A DNA stretch of 64,000 nucleotides from Cloacimonetes bacterium UBA6097 (GTDB taxonomy: Bacteria; Cloacimonadota; Cloacimonadia; Cloacimonadales; Cloacimonadaceae), in NCBI GenBank assembly GCA_002435865.1, contig DIWV01000014.1, positions 98,444-162,443 of the forward strand. Reading direction: 5' to 3'. Each line of letters opens with the position of its first letter. Position 1 is the stretch's first letter. Below, piece by piece: positions 36,600-47,284 of the stretch. The translations under genes and the position numbers were made by a program. The notes under the pieces were generated by a model. The model did not search any database. It had not been told where the DNA came from and saw only the letters and a program-made list of their open reading frames with translations.

Positions 36600-39500
36600 A
36601 TGAGACCTTCACTTGTTTTTACTATTTTATTGGGTGTAATCCTAGGGTTAGCAACTCCCATGTATGCACTCTTGTCGGATTACAGCTTTACAACCACGGT
36701 AACAACTTACACTGAAATCACCGGAGGATTACTTCTTGGCACAGAATCATCTGATGACCAAAGATTCGTTGATCCTACCATTCCTGCAGGTGGTACTACC
36801 ACAACCGGGGTGGGATTACCTATTGGTTTCAGTTTCGCTTTTAATGACTATGTCTTTGATGTCATAGCAGTAAATAACAATGGCTGGATTTCTTTTGGAC
36901 AATCCGCACTTACTCCTTCAGTAAATAACACGTCCAGCAGCTCATACAACCCCCTCAGCAGCACATCAGTAATTACTCCGCCACAACTGCACAATCGCGT
37001 TGCCGCCATGTCACGTGATTTACAGGCACAGGTTGGAGCATCATTACGTATGGAAACAATTGGGGCAGCACCCAATCGTATCTGCGTTATTCAATATAAA
37101 AACTATAAAAGATATGGTACCACCGGAACAGGTGATATATATAATTTCCAGATTCAATTGCATGAAAACCAAAGCAAAGTAGCTATTGTTTATGGTACTA
37201 TAACTAATAATGCAACAGCTACAACAGTTATGGTTGGTCTTCGCGGCTCAGATACAACAGATTTCTTTAACCGCACTAATACAACCGACTGGCTTACCAC
37301 TACGCCGGGTGGCACAAATGCAGCTACCTGCGCTTTATCAGCCACAATCTTCCCACCTTCAGGAACAACTTTTACCTTTGCACCGCCTGTTCCTGCAACA
37401 AATGATTTGCAGGCTTTGGCTGTTTCCGGTACCTCAACACCGTCAGTCGGCTCTCCTTCGAATTATACTATAAGCGTTCGAAACAGAGGTAGTGCTCAGC
37501 AGACCAACTATACTGTTAAGTTGATGCAGGGTACAACGGAACTGGGTAGTGTTCCCGGACCAGCTATCGCTTCGATGCAGGTGATTGATGTTGTGATTCC
37601 CTGGACTCCTACGGTACAAGGACCTGCGACAATAACCGGTATGGTTGTTTTGGCAGGTGATGAAAACACCCTGAATGATGTATCTCCACCCTTTAATGTT
37701 ACTGTTTTCCCTGCGGGAACACTGATGACAATAATAGGTACGGGAACTTCAGCAAATTCATACCTGTTCTATACAACATATGGTTACTCCAGAAACTCAG
37801 CAATTTATACCGCGGCAGAATTGGTGCAGCCGGGATTGATATCAGGTATAATGTGGGATTGTGCTGTCCCCAACAGTGCTACTGTTCCATACAGAATATT
37901 GATGAAAAATACTACTTTAACTGCCAATGTATTGGAACCCTGGGCTACTACAATTACCGATGCCCAATTATGTGCAGAAGGCACAGTCACAGTGGACCAG
38001 GCAGGCTGGATATACTTCCCCTTTACAGTACCGTTTTTCTATTCAGGTGATAATTTACAGGTAATGGTGGAAAACAATGTTGGTGGGACAGGTTTAACCA
38101 ACTCACCTACTTTCAGATATACAACCAGTACTACTGGTGCTTTCCATTATATATATGCTGATACTACACCACCTACTACTAATGGATATTTAACAACTTC
38201 CAGACTAAATGTCGGGATCAGTTTTCAGGTTGGTGGAATGGGAGCTCTGGGTGGAACGGTAACTTCCGACGGAAGTCCGCTTGATGGCGCTCATATAAAC
38301 ATTGATACAACGCCCCTGAATACAAATACTAATACTTTGGGCACATACAACTTCCCGTTTGTGTCCCCCGGTACTTATCAGGTAACCTGCAGCAAGCTTG
38401 GTTATCAGACTCAGACTTTACCGGCCACTATTGCTGTGGGGGCTACAACAACTTTAAACTTTGCCATGGTAGCTTCTACTTCTGTGGGTGTTACCGGTAC
38501 AGTGGTAGGCAGTGATGCTCCGACGGTTGGCTTAGCTAATGCTACAGTAAACCTGACGGGTGTTGTTGATTATTCTGGAACGACTAATGCTTCCGGTGTA
38601 TTTAATATAACCGGGGTTTTATCCGGCAATACTTACGATTATTCCATTTCAAAACAAGGTTATCAGAATGCTTCAGGTACAATTACTGTAGGAGATGCAA
38701 CCTACAACATGGGTACGGTTACTCTTAATGAAATTGCAATACCACCCGGAAATGTTACGGCAACCTTGAATGGACCACAAACAGATGTTACTGTAACCTG
38801 GAGAGCACCTGGTGCTGCAGGTCCGAGTGATGTTGATAATTTTGATACCACAGATGGTGGCTGGGTACCTACATCAAACTGGAGCAATCCTTTAGGTGAC
38901 TGGCAATGGACCAGTAATTACAACCCTGCCGTTTATACAGATATTGACACATACGTCGATGTTCCTCCAACAACAGCGCATTCCGGTACCGGTATGTGGG
39001 GAACTGTTATCCAGGGAGGTTATTCCAACTGCACCGGATGGTCATATCTGAGGAAAACATATAATTTTACAGGCATAACTAATCCTGTTATTAACTTCTG
39101 GCATTATATGGATGGTTACAATACCTGGGATTATGGTTTGATCGTAGTTAATGGGACCACTGTCTGGGGTTCAAGTGCACTTGCAGAGTTTATGCCGTGG
39201 CAGGTTCTTAATGTAGATTTATCTGCATATGCCAATAATCCCAATGTCCAGATCAGCTTTGAATGGTATGCAACTTCTGTTGTATCCTATGCCGGGTGGT
39301 ACATTGATGACGTATATGTAGGATCCGCAAACGGTGTTCCTACAAGGTCATTATCTAACAATATACCTGGTTCATTAACTCCGTTGAATGACCGCTCTTT
39401 AGTAGGTTACAAAGTATTCAGACTTCTCCAGGGTGAAGAACAGAATGAAACATCCTGGATTACTCTGACACCTACTACGATAGTTGATACTGTCTATGTA

Positions 39501-42500
39501 AACACAGGATTCCTTACCTGGCCTGATGGCGAATACAAATGGGCAGTGAAAGGTGTATACACAAATAACGTCTTATCAAATCCCAGTTTCTCCAATATGA
39601 TTATGAAACGTCCGAATGATTTATCTGCATTATCAATAAGTGGTTCAGCAAATCCATCAGTCGGTAATCCATACAACTATACGATTCAGGTCCGTAATAC
39701 AGGCTCAAGCCCTCAAACTGCTGGATCATACACAGTAAAGATCTTTAGCGGAACCACTGAGCTTGCCTCAATTGCCGGACCTGCAATAGGTGTAGGTGAA
39801 ACGATAGACGTTATTGTTCCCTGGACTCCAACTACGGAAGGTGCACTATCTATTTATGGGAAAGTTGTCTTGCCAACTGATACATTACCAACTAATGATA
39901 GCACAACTTCGATAGATGTTTTTGTTCATCCATTTGGCACACATTTTGTTGTAATCGGTGATGGCACATCTTCTCAGCGTCAACCTCTCGGTATCCTCTA
40001 TGGTTATGAACGTGATGCCACAATATATACTCAGGATGAAATCGGATTGTTAGGTTTAGTTACCGGTGTACAATGGTATTGTGCAACAACTGCTGTAGGA
40101 GCTGTACCCTTCAGGATATTAATGAAGACAACTCCAGAAACAGCTCTGGTAGCTCAACCATGGGATACTACTATAACTAATGCCACAGTGGTTTTGGATA
40201 CAACCTACACCTTCACTCAGACTGGCTGGCATTTCTTCCCTCTTACAACGCATTTCCCTTATACTCAAGATAATTTGGTAGTTATGGTTGAAACCAGCTA
40301 CGGTGGTGCAGGAACAACTTCTGGTGCTTTCAGATATACCGTTGGACCTACTGCAAGTCACCACTATATGTATGCCGATACCAATCCGCCGACCACAAAT
40401 GGTTATTTGAATACATACAGGCCGAATATAGGTATGAGCTTGAGGGCAGGTGGAACAGAACCTCAGTTTAATGTTAATCCCGCAAGTTACGCTTATGGTC
40501 AGGTACTGATTAATACTACTGTAAATAAAACAATCAGTATTACAAATATCGGCGGCGGCACAAATCCGCTGATTATAAACAGCATCACAATATCAGGAAG
40601 CCCGTTCTTTACATTACAGAACCTGCCAACGTTACCCATTTCTCTTGGCAGTTTCCAGCAAGCTTCCTTTATTGCCAGATATAATCCAACGGCAGCAGGT
40701 GAACATACAGCCACGATTACGATTACCGACAATCTGGCGCGTTCATATACTATTGATGTGGACAGAAGAAGCAGTAACAATAACCTGCGCAACATACATC
40801 CTGTTCCGCTTACTGCAACGGCAGTTGATGTTACCATTTACAGCCTGCCGTACTTCCAGAACTTTGATGCAGTTACTGTACCGAATTTACCGGTAGACTG
40901 GAATTCAATATTTACTTCTCCGGGTGTTGTTGCTACCTATGCATCTTCTCCTCATAGTACTCCAAACTGCGTTAGGATTTACAATTCTACCTCCACAGCA
41001 GGACCATATCTGATTGCTCCTCCATTAGTGAACACTATCTCGATGAACACTGTTAGGGTGAGGTTCTGGGCAAAAGGTTCGACATCGTATGTCTTATCTG
41101 TGGGAGTTACAGCTGACCCATTGGATTCAGGAACCTATGAACAGGTATCCAGTTTTAATCTGACCTCCTCCTGGGCTGAATATGTGGTCGGATTCCAGAC
41201 CTATGCAGGAGCAGGCCATTTTATAACCTTCAAACATGGCAATGCTGCAACTTCACAAACCATTTATGTTGATGATGTAATGATAGAGATTATTGCCGAC
41301 AATGATCTGGCAGCTATTTCCTTATCCGGAAACGAGTCGCCGTCAGTCGGTAATCCCTATACTTATACAGTTGGAATTACTAACTGGGGTAACTTACCTC
41401 AAACCAACTATCTGGTAAAGTTGTATGATGGTAATAACCTTGAGTTAGCAAGTGCTGCAGGACCTGCAATAGCACCCGGGCTGACTCTTGATGCCACTGT
41501 TCAATGGACACCGACTACTCAGGGCGCAGCGAATATCTACGGTAAGGTTGTCTTAACAGGAGACCAGAATAACCTGAATGACAGCACGCCGACCATGCCA
41601 ATTTATGTTCATCCTGCAGGCACACAAATGGTTATCATTGGAAACGGTACATCCACAGCACGTTACCCGATGGGCTCATTATATGGCTATGAACGGGATG
41701 AAGTTATTTATACTGAAGACCAGTTTAATGGAGTAGTGGGGCGCATAACAGGTGTTCAGTGGTATGCCACAACCCAATATGGAAATGTAGTTCCTTACAA
41801 GATATACCTTAAGAACACCACAGCCACTGCCCTTGTTACTCAACCCTGGGATACATCGATAGCCGATGCCACGTTAATGGTGGAAGGAACACATACCTTT
41901 GACCAAACCGGTTGGATATACTTCCCCTTCCCGGATTCATCCAATTTTGTTTATCTGGGTGGAAACTTAGTTGTAATGGTTGAAACCAACTATGGCGGCA
42001 CAGGCACAACATCATCCCAATACTTCAGATATACAACAGGTCCAACTGCTTCTCATCATTATATTTATCAGGAGAGTACGCCTCCAACTTCAAACGGATA
42101 TCTTACAACATCAAAACCCAATATTGGTATCAGCTTTGGAGCAATCGGCACAACACCTGCGTTTGCTGTATCTCCTGCCAATTATAACTACGGTCAGACC
42201 TTTATGAATACGACCATAAACAAAACATTCAGTATAACTAATATCGGCGGTGGCACAACACCTCTGATTATAAACAGCATAACAATATCCGGCAGTCCGT
42301 TCTTTACACTTCAGAATATGCCAACCCTGCCGGTTTCCCTGAGCGGATTCCAATCCACCACATTTGTAGCCAGATACAATCCAACCGCTGTTGGCAACCA
42401 CACAGCCACTATTACAATTACGGATGACCTGGCACGTACTTATACATACAGAGTGGGCAGACAAGACAGAGACGGTTCCCGTCTGCAGCATCCTGTGCAG

Positions 42501-45500
42501 TTAACAGCAGAATGCATAGACCCGACGATATACACATCTCCGTATGTGCAGAACTTCGATGCAGTTACAGCACCGGTACTGCCGATTGATTGGACCGCAT
42601 ATGTTGAGTCCCCCGGTATTTGCGTTACTTATACAACCACACCTAACTCAACTCCAAATTGTGTGAGACTTTATAATTCAACTTCTGCAATTGGTCCTTT
42701 CCTGATTTCTCCTCCCATCAGCAATACGATGCCGCTGAACACAATGAGAATCAAGTTCTGGGCAAAAGGCGCAGTGACTTATAATCTGTCTATTGGTGCA
42801 TTGACAGATCCATATAATGTGGCAACATATACTGAAGTTACAAACTTCAATTTAACCAGTACTGCCTGGACTGAATACGTGGTAGGTTTCCAGACTTATA
42901 CTGGAGCTGGTCAGTTCATGTGCATCAAACACGGCGATTTAGCTAACTCACAATATATCTACATTGATGATGTAACTATAGAAGTCATTCCTGAGAATGA
43001 TTTGGCAGCCACAACCATAACAGGAAATTCCAGCCCATCTGTAGGAATGCCTTTCCCATATACAATTGGCTTGTTTAACTGGGGAACACTTCCACAATCA
43101 AATTATACTGTTAAGTTGTTCGATTCCAATAATGTAGAGCTTACCTCAGTTCCGGGACCGACAATAAATCCCGGACTTGCAGGAAGTGTAGTGATAAACT
43201 GGGCTCCTTCAGCAACAGGAGCAGCAACAATTTATGGTAAAGTAGTTCTAACCGGTGACCAAAACAATCTAAATGACAGGACACCTGATTATTTGGTTAA
43301 TGTTTACCCTGCAGGAACTGTTGTATTTACGATAGGAACCGGGACTACATCTAACCAGAGGCAACCGCTTGGTATCTATTATGGGTATGAACGTGATGCG
43401 TCTTTGATAGAAGGTACTAATATCGGTATGATAGGTATGTTAACCGGATTCCAATGGATGTGTTACACAGCAAATGCAACTCCGGTACCTTTCAAAGTAT
43501 ATATTAAACCAACCACAGAAACTGCAATGGTAGCTCAACCCTGGGATACAATGGTTACAGGTGCAATACTTGTTCACGAAGATACCCTCGCCTTTAACCA
43601 GGTTGGCTGGACACCTATTACGTTTGATATTCCGTATATTTATCTGGGTGGAAACTTTATCGTTCTGGTTGAAACATTCTACGGCGGCGCTGGTGTAACA
43701 ACATATCCAAGATTTAATTATACAACAGGTCCTACTGGCAGCCATCAATACTGGTATGCAGATAATGCTCCACCGACCAATAATGGCTCGTTGAATACAT
43801 ATAGACCCAATATTGGTATATTTATGCTGCCTGGCGGAGTGGGACATCTGAACGGACATGTGTATGGTGCTGGCAATATTCCTTTGCAGAATGCCACGGT
43901 GCAGATTATCGGAGGAGCACAGGCTACCACTAATGCACAAGGACAATATTCAATAATAAATATTATAGCTGATGACTATCAGGTCACAGCCAGCCGTTAT
44001 GGTTATATTTCAGATACTTTACCTGTAACCATCGTGGAAGATTTGACACAAGTGCTTGATTTCACTCTTACACAGATGCCCACAGTGAACGTTACAGGTA
44101 CAATAATAGGCAGTGATACCGGTGCAGGCTTAGCAAGTGCTGTTATAAACCTTACAGGTTATGAAAACTACACTGTTACAGCAAATGGCCAGGGAGCATT
44201 TACCATTCCCGGCGTTTATACAAATCAGACTTATCAGTATCAGGCAACTGCTTTAGGTTATCAGGTAACTTCAGGAACCATGAATGTAGGAACAGTTGAT
44301 TTTAATATGGGAAATATTATAGTTAACGAGATAGCCTATACTCCGCGTAATGTAACAGCTACTCAAAATACAGCACACACACAGGTAACAGTAAGCTGGG
44401 TAGCACCTGATCCCAATGCCGTGGATATTACCGAGAGTTTTGAAGGTGCTGTTTTCCCGCCAACCGACTGGACACGAATAGTAACCAATAATGGTCCAGC
44501 CAATACTGCCGGTGTATATCCAACCTGGTGCCGTTTCGGTGAAGTAATCAGTGGTACAGATACTGTAACTCCGCCTGAAGGCAGCTGGCAATGCGGTTTC
44601 TGGTGGGATTATAACCATCAGGATGAATGGCTGATAACACCACAGTTCAATTGCCCGCAAGGAGCTTATTTAACCTTTGGAACATACTGTTACAGAGGTT
44701 CAATGAATAATGACCATTATTATGTGAAAGTTTCTAATAATGATGGTGTAAGCTGGGATATAGTTTGGGATGCTTCTGCTTTGACAGGTGGCTGGAATAA
44801 TTATGCTACTCCGGTTCAGATTGATTTGTCGGCTTACACAGGTCAGCAAATCAAGATAGCCTGGCATGCAGACGACCCGAATACCACAAGCGATGGTATG
44901 TGGTGGAATTGGTTTATCGATAACGTTATAATCAGCAATACTGTCAGGACAATCGTTTTCTCAGAAGATGAAATGACTGTAAGGTCAGCATCTGCAAAGA
45001 TAACTAAGCCGCAGACTATTGTAACTGATATGCCGATGTCCAGAGCAATTGACAGTAAGTCTTTAGATAATGTATCCAGGGTAATTGATACTAATAACCA
45101 TTCGAATACACGTGAAGGCAGCCGTTCACTCCTCGGCTATATGGTCTGGCGCCTTGTACAGGGACAGGAACAGAATGAAACAACCTGGACAGAGTTAACT
45201 CCTGTCATGATATCTGCTCTTACATTAACAGATACAGGCTGGGCAGCTCTTGCTCCCGGAACTTACAAGTGGGCAATTAAAGCCATATACACAGGTAATG
45301 TATATTCCCTGGGTGCTTTCTCTAATCCTGTTGTAAAAGATGCAACTCCTATGGGTACACTGGCAGGGACTATCAGAAACCAGGCTAACCTGCCCATAAT
45401 GGGTGCAACAATTACTGCCGGTGCTTTTGTTGGTACAAGTGCTGCAAACGGTAGTTATGCCATGCAGGTTGCAACAGGAACCTATGCTGTTACCTGTTCT

Positions 45501-45887
45501 GCTCCCGGATATTCCAGTGTAACTACAGAGAACGTTGTTATCAATGAAGGTATGACTACAATCGCTAACTTCACATTAACGGTTGGAAATACCGATATCA
45601 TTGAAGTAACGCAGACAGCCCTCAAGGGCAACTTTCCTAATCCTTTCAATCCGGAAACAACCATTAACTTTGATGTTAAGGATGCTTCCAAGGTAAGGAT
45701 TGAGATTTATAACACCAAGGGTCAGCTTATCAGAACCCTTGTAGATGAATTTATAAGTAAGGGACAACATCATGTAGTCTGGAATGGTAAAGACAACCAC
45801 GGCAATTCTGTTGCCAGCGGTATTTATCATTACAGGATGCAGGCAGGCAATTACAAAGCCACCCGCAGAATGATGCTATTGAAATAA
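36600..45887 (+). CDS. Giant secreted repeat protein with T9SS tail (3095 aa)
   Basis: The gene starts after AAGGAGACAAAG with a signal peptide nearly identical to that of the 31052 gene. After an N-terminal beta sandwich (~25-265) come four copies of a CARDB-like plus beta-domain unit starting at residues 268, 1006, 1568 and 2133 (each opening NDL.A...G...PSVG.P). Copies two and three are complete ~562-565-residue repeats that also contain an ASH/HYDIN-like domain (FSITNIGGGTTPLIINSI) and a cleaved-adhesin-like domain. Carboxypeptidase-regulatory-like repeats lie at ~555-715, ~2415-2580 and ~2920-3000, jelly-roll domains at ~735-915 and ~2600-2785, and YKVFRLL.GEE.NE-type modules at ~930-1003 and ~2842-2914. 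A FlgD-like T9SS tail ends the protein (NFPNPFNPETTINF ... RMMLLK). An adhesin or surface-layer role is likely; no enzyme motif is seen. Confidence 0.9.
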   Translation: MRPSLVFTILLGVILGLATPMYALLSDYSFTTTVTTYTEITGGLLLGTESSDDQRFVDPTIPAGGTTTTGVGLPIGFSFAFNDYVFDVIAVNNNGWISFGQSALTPSVNNTSSSSYNPLSSTSVITPPQLHNRVAAMSRDLQAQVGASLRMETIGAAPNRICVIQYKNYKRYGTTGTGDIYNFQIQLHENQSKVAIVYGTITNNATATTVMVGLRGSDTTDFFNRTNTTDWLTTTPGGTNAATCALSATIFPPSGTTFTFAPPVPATNDLQALAVSGTSTPSVGSPSNYTISVRNRGSAQQTNYTVKLMQGTTELGSVPGPAIASMQVIDVVIPWTPTVQGPATITGMVVLAGDENTLNDVSPPFNVTVFPAGTLMTIIGTGTSANSYLFYTTYGYSRNSAIYTAAELVQPGLISGIMWDCAVPNSATVPYRILMKNTTLTANVLEPWATTITDAQLCAEGTVTVDQAGWIYFPFTVPFFYSGDNLQVMVENNVGGTGLTNSPTFRYTTSTTGAFHYIYADTTPPTTNGYLTTSRLNVGISFQVGGMGALGGTVTSDGSPLDGAHINIDTTPLNTNTNTLGTYNFPFVSPGTYQVTCSKLGYQTQTLPATIAVGATTTLNFAMVASTSVGVTGTVVGSDAPTVGLANATVNLTGVVDYSGTTNASGVFNITGVLSGNTYDYSISKQGYQNASGTITVGDATYNMGTVTLNEIAIPPGNVTATLNGPQTDVTVTWRAPGAAGPSDVDNFDTTDGGWVPTSNWSNPLGDWQWTSNYNPAVYTDIDTYVDVPPTTAHSGTGMWGTVIQGGYSNCTGWSYLRKTYNFTGITNPVINFWHYMDGYNTWDYGLIVVNGTTVWGSSALAEFMPWQVLNVDLSAYANNPNVQISFEWYATSVVSYAGWYIDDVYVGSANGVPTRSLSNNIPGSLTPLNDRSLVGYKVFRLLQGEEQNETSWITLTPTTIVDTVYVNTGFLTWPDGEYKWAVKGVYTNNVLSNPSFSNMIMKRPNDLSALSISGSANPSVGNPYNYTIQVRNTGSSPQTAGSYTVKIFSGTTELASIAGPAIGVGETIDVIVPWTPTTEGALSIYGKVVLPTDTLPTNDSTTSIDVFVHPFGTHFVVIGDGTSSQRQPLGILYGYERDATIYTQDEIGLLGLVTGVQWYCATTAVGAVPFRILMKTTPETALVAQPWDTTITNATVVLDTTYTFTQTGWHFFPLTTHFPYTQDNLVVMVETSYGGAGTTSGAFRYTVGPTASHHYMYADTNPPTTNGYLNTYRPNIGMSLRAGGTEPQFNVNPASYAYGQVLINTTVNKTISITNIGGGTNPLIINSITISGSPFFTLQNLPTLPISLGSFQQASFIARYNPTAAGEHTATITITDNLARSYTIDVDRRSSNNNLRNIHPVPLTATAVDVTIYSLPYFQNFDAVTVPNLPVDWNSIFTSPGVVATYASSPHSTPNCVRIYNSTSTAGPYLIAPPLVNTISMNTVRVRFWAKGSTSYVLSVGVTADPLDSGTYEQVSSFNLTSSWAEYVVGFQTYAGAGHFITFKHGNAATSQTIYVDDVMIEIIADNDLAAISLSGNESPSVGNPYTYTVGITNWGNLPQTNYLVKLYDGNNLELASAAGPAIAPGLTLDATVQWTPTTQGAANIYGKVVLTGDQNNLNDSTPTMPIYVHPAGTQMVIIGNGTSTARYPMGSLYGYERDEVIYTEDQFNGVVGRITGVQWYATTQYGNVVPYKIYLKNTTATALVTQPWDTSIADATLMVEGTHTFDQTGWIYFPFPDSSNFVYLGGNLVVMVETNYGGTGTTSSQYFRYTTGPTASHHYIYQESTPPTSNGYLTTSKPNIGISFGAIGTTPAFAVSPANYNYGQTFMNTTINKTFSITNIGGGTTPLIINSITISGSPFFTLQNMPTLPVSLSGFQSTTFVARYNPTAVGNHTATITITDDLARTYTYRVGRQDRDGSRLQHPVQLTAECIDPTIYTSPYVQNFDAVTAPVLPIDWTAYVESPGICVTYTTTPNSTPNCVRLYNSTSAIGPFLISPPISNTMPLNTMRIKFWAKGAVTYNLSIGALTDPYNVATYTEVTNFNLTSTAWTEYVVGFQTYTGAGQFMCIKHGDLANSQYIYIDDVTIEVIPENDLAATTITGNSSPSVGMPFPYTIGLFNWGTLPQSNYTVKLFDSNNVELTSVPGPTINPGLAGSVVINWAPSATGAATIYGKVVLTGDQNNLNDRTPDYLVNVYPAGTVVFTIGTGTTSNQRQPLGIYYGYERDASLIEGTNIGMIGMLTGFQWMCYTANATPVPFKVYIKPTTETAMVAQPWDTMVTGAILVHEDTLAFNQVGWTPITFDIPYIYLGGNFIVLVETFYGGAGVTTYPRFNYTTGPTGSHQYWYADNAPPTNNGSLNTYRPNIGIFMLPGGVGHLNGHVYGAGNIPLQNATVQIIGGAQATTNAQGQYSIINIIADDYQVTASRYGYISDTLPVTIVEDLTQVLDFTLTQMPTVNVTGTIIGSDTGAGLASAVINLTGYENYTVTANGQGAFTIPGVYTNQTYQYQATALGYQVTSGTMNVGTVDFNMGNIIVNEIAYTPRNVTATQNTAHTQVTVSWVAPDPNAVDITESFEGAVFPPTDWTRIVTNNGPANTAGVYPTWCRFGEVISGTDTVTPPEGSWQCGFWWDYNHQDEWLITPQFNCPQGAYLTFGTYCYRGSMNNDHYYVKVSNNDGVSWDIVWDASALTGGWNNYATPVQIDLSAYTGQQIKIAWHADDPNTTSDGMWWNWFIDNVIISNTVRTIVFSEDEMTVRSASAKITKPQTIVTDMPMSRAIDSKSLDNVSRVIDTNNHSNTREGSRSLLGYMVWRLVQGQEQNETTWTELTPVMISALTLTDTGWAALAPGTYKWAIKAIYTGNVYSLGAFSNPVVKDATPMGTLAGTIRNQANLPIMGATITAGAFVGTSAANGSYAMQVATGTYAVTCSAPGYSSVTTENVVINEGMTTIANFTLTVGNTDIIEVTQTALKGNFPNPFNPETTINFDVKDASKVRIEIYNTKGQLIRTLVDEFISKGQHHVVWNGKDNHGNSVASGIYHYRMQAGNYKATRRMMLLK

Positions 45888-45910
45888 CAAAATAACAAGC
45901 TAATATAGCA

Positions 45911-45949
45911 AAAGACGCTGCTCATTTATGGGCAGCGTCTTTTCTTTTT
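45911..45949 (+). terminator. Intrinsic terminator between convergent genes
   Basis: AAAGACGCTGC (45911-45921) pairs with GCAGCGTCTTT (45933-45943), followed by CTTTTT. The A-run on the left arm means it can also act for the M48 gene that converges from the right. Confidence 0.88.
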
Positions 45950-45974
45950 GGTATTTATCTTTATCAGTGAGTTA

Positions 45975-47270
45975 TTATAACAATCCGTTGAAATACATCT
46001 TCCTGCTGGGACTGAGGAAGTTTTCACTGGAGCGCCGGATGATATGGATTATCTCGTCTTTGGAAATCTTCAGCAGTTTGCCTATTTCAAATATCCTGTC
46101 CTTTTCTGCCAGTTCCAGTCTGCCATCCAGCAAAGCTAACTGAGTAATCTTTTCAAACAATTCATATTTATCCCCGTCATGTCTTCGGGCAAAATAACGG
46201 CAGATATCCTGCACGCATTCTTCCACCTGCTTCATGTTTTTAAAACTCAGATACCTCTCCGGTTGGGTGGTGTAATCTGCCAGCCAGTCATAAAGTGCCT
46301 TCCATACCTTCTCTGTGATATCGCCTGAAGCTCCTGCCAGATATATGCCCACGCAGCTGTAAAACTGCACGAACCGTTTATCTTTTTCTTTTTTGGGATG
46401 GATTTCCAGCATGTTCATCAGTTCCATCATTTTTTTCTGCAAAGCGCGTTCAGATAATGCAGTTTTCTTTGTATTACCCGGCATCAGCACAGAAGAGGAG
46501 AAATTGAGCAGGTTTTGCAACCGCACAAGGTTATTGGGGTGAGTAGAATAGAAGTCACCGACCGCTATCTCTTTTATCTTTTCCAATTGCTTCATGTATT
46601 CGTCAATGTCAAAATTCAGGTATTTTTCACTTAGTCCTGCGGCGAATTTAAAGAATACTGTCCCGATAGTCTTGATATTCGGAGTGGCAAGATAGCCTAT
46701 CCTGTCACAGCTTGTTTCCGCATACCTCTGCCAGCGCAGGAAGTAGATAGCCAAAGCTGCCGGGATTTCTTCATTTTCACGGTTGGCAAGTATCTTATTA
46801 ACCACATCCAGCTGGCTGTGTTTAAAGATAAGGTGCCCGATTTCATGCCCTATCACAAAGCGCAGTTCATCATCATTCAACTGTTGAATCAGCGAAGAGG
46901 TAAAGCAGATGATATGATTTACAATCCCAAATCCGTTAATGGAAAAAGCATTAACTTCCGGAGTAGCATACAGGTAAAAATCTATCGGTTCTTTAAAACC
47001 AAAGAATTCCTGTATTTCAGAGCAGAGGTTATACAACCTTGGCGCTATCACCTTACTGAGTTTGACCGTGTTTGACAGCATGTGATTGGTGATGTTTTCC
47101 AGTTCATCCTTATTATCAAAGATGTCATAATAAGAAGCCAGGGCATAATCATCTTCCAGAATCCGCACCAGTTCAGTTTCGCCGGCAAAACGCAGTTTCT
47201 CAAAATCAAATTTCATATTATCATTTTTCTTTACTTTGGGCGGGGCTTTTTTGGCGGGTGTCTTATTCAT
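45975..47270 (-). CDS. M48-like zinc metallopeptidase with C-terminal TerB-like region
   Basis: The 431-residue protein carries the zinc motif HEIGH (142-146) within FVIGHEIGHLIFKH, and a downstream AETSCDRIG (Glu185, Asp189) supplies the third ligand region, as in the M48 family. There is no signal peptide or clear membrane helix, so it is probably cytoplasmic, unlike membrane-bound HtpX. The C-terminal ~60 residues (LFEKITQLALLDGRLELAEKDRIFEIGKLLKISKDEI) read like a TerB-type helical domain with its acidic 'D-G-x-x-x-x-x-E' turn. It lies 14 nt after the ferritin-like gene and is probably co-transcribed. The substrate is unknown; a role in turnover of damaged proteins under stress is inference. 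Confidence 0.82.
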   Translation of the reverse strand: MNKTPAKKAPPKVKKNDNMKFDFEKLRFAGETELVRILEDDYALASYYDIFDNKDELENITNHMLSNTVKLSKVIAPRLYNLCSEIQEFFGFKEPIDFYLYATPEVNAFSINGFGIVNHIICFTSSLIQQLNDDELRFVIGHEIGHLIFKHSQLDVVNKILANRENEEIPAALAIYFLRWQRYAETSCDRIGYLATPNIKTIGTVFFKFAAGLSEKYLNFDIDEYMKQLEKIKEIAVGDFYSTHPNNLVRLQNLLNFSSSVLMPGNTKKTALSERALQKKMMELMNMLEIHPKKEKDKRFVQFYSCVGIYLAGASGDITEKVWKALYDWLADYTTQPERYLSFKNMKQVEECVQDICRYFARRHDGDKYELFEKITQLALLDGRLELAEKDRIFEIGKLLKISKDEIIHIIRRSSENFLSPSRKMYFNGLL

Positions 47271-47284
47271 AAGAATCCCTGTTT

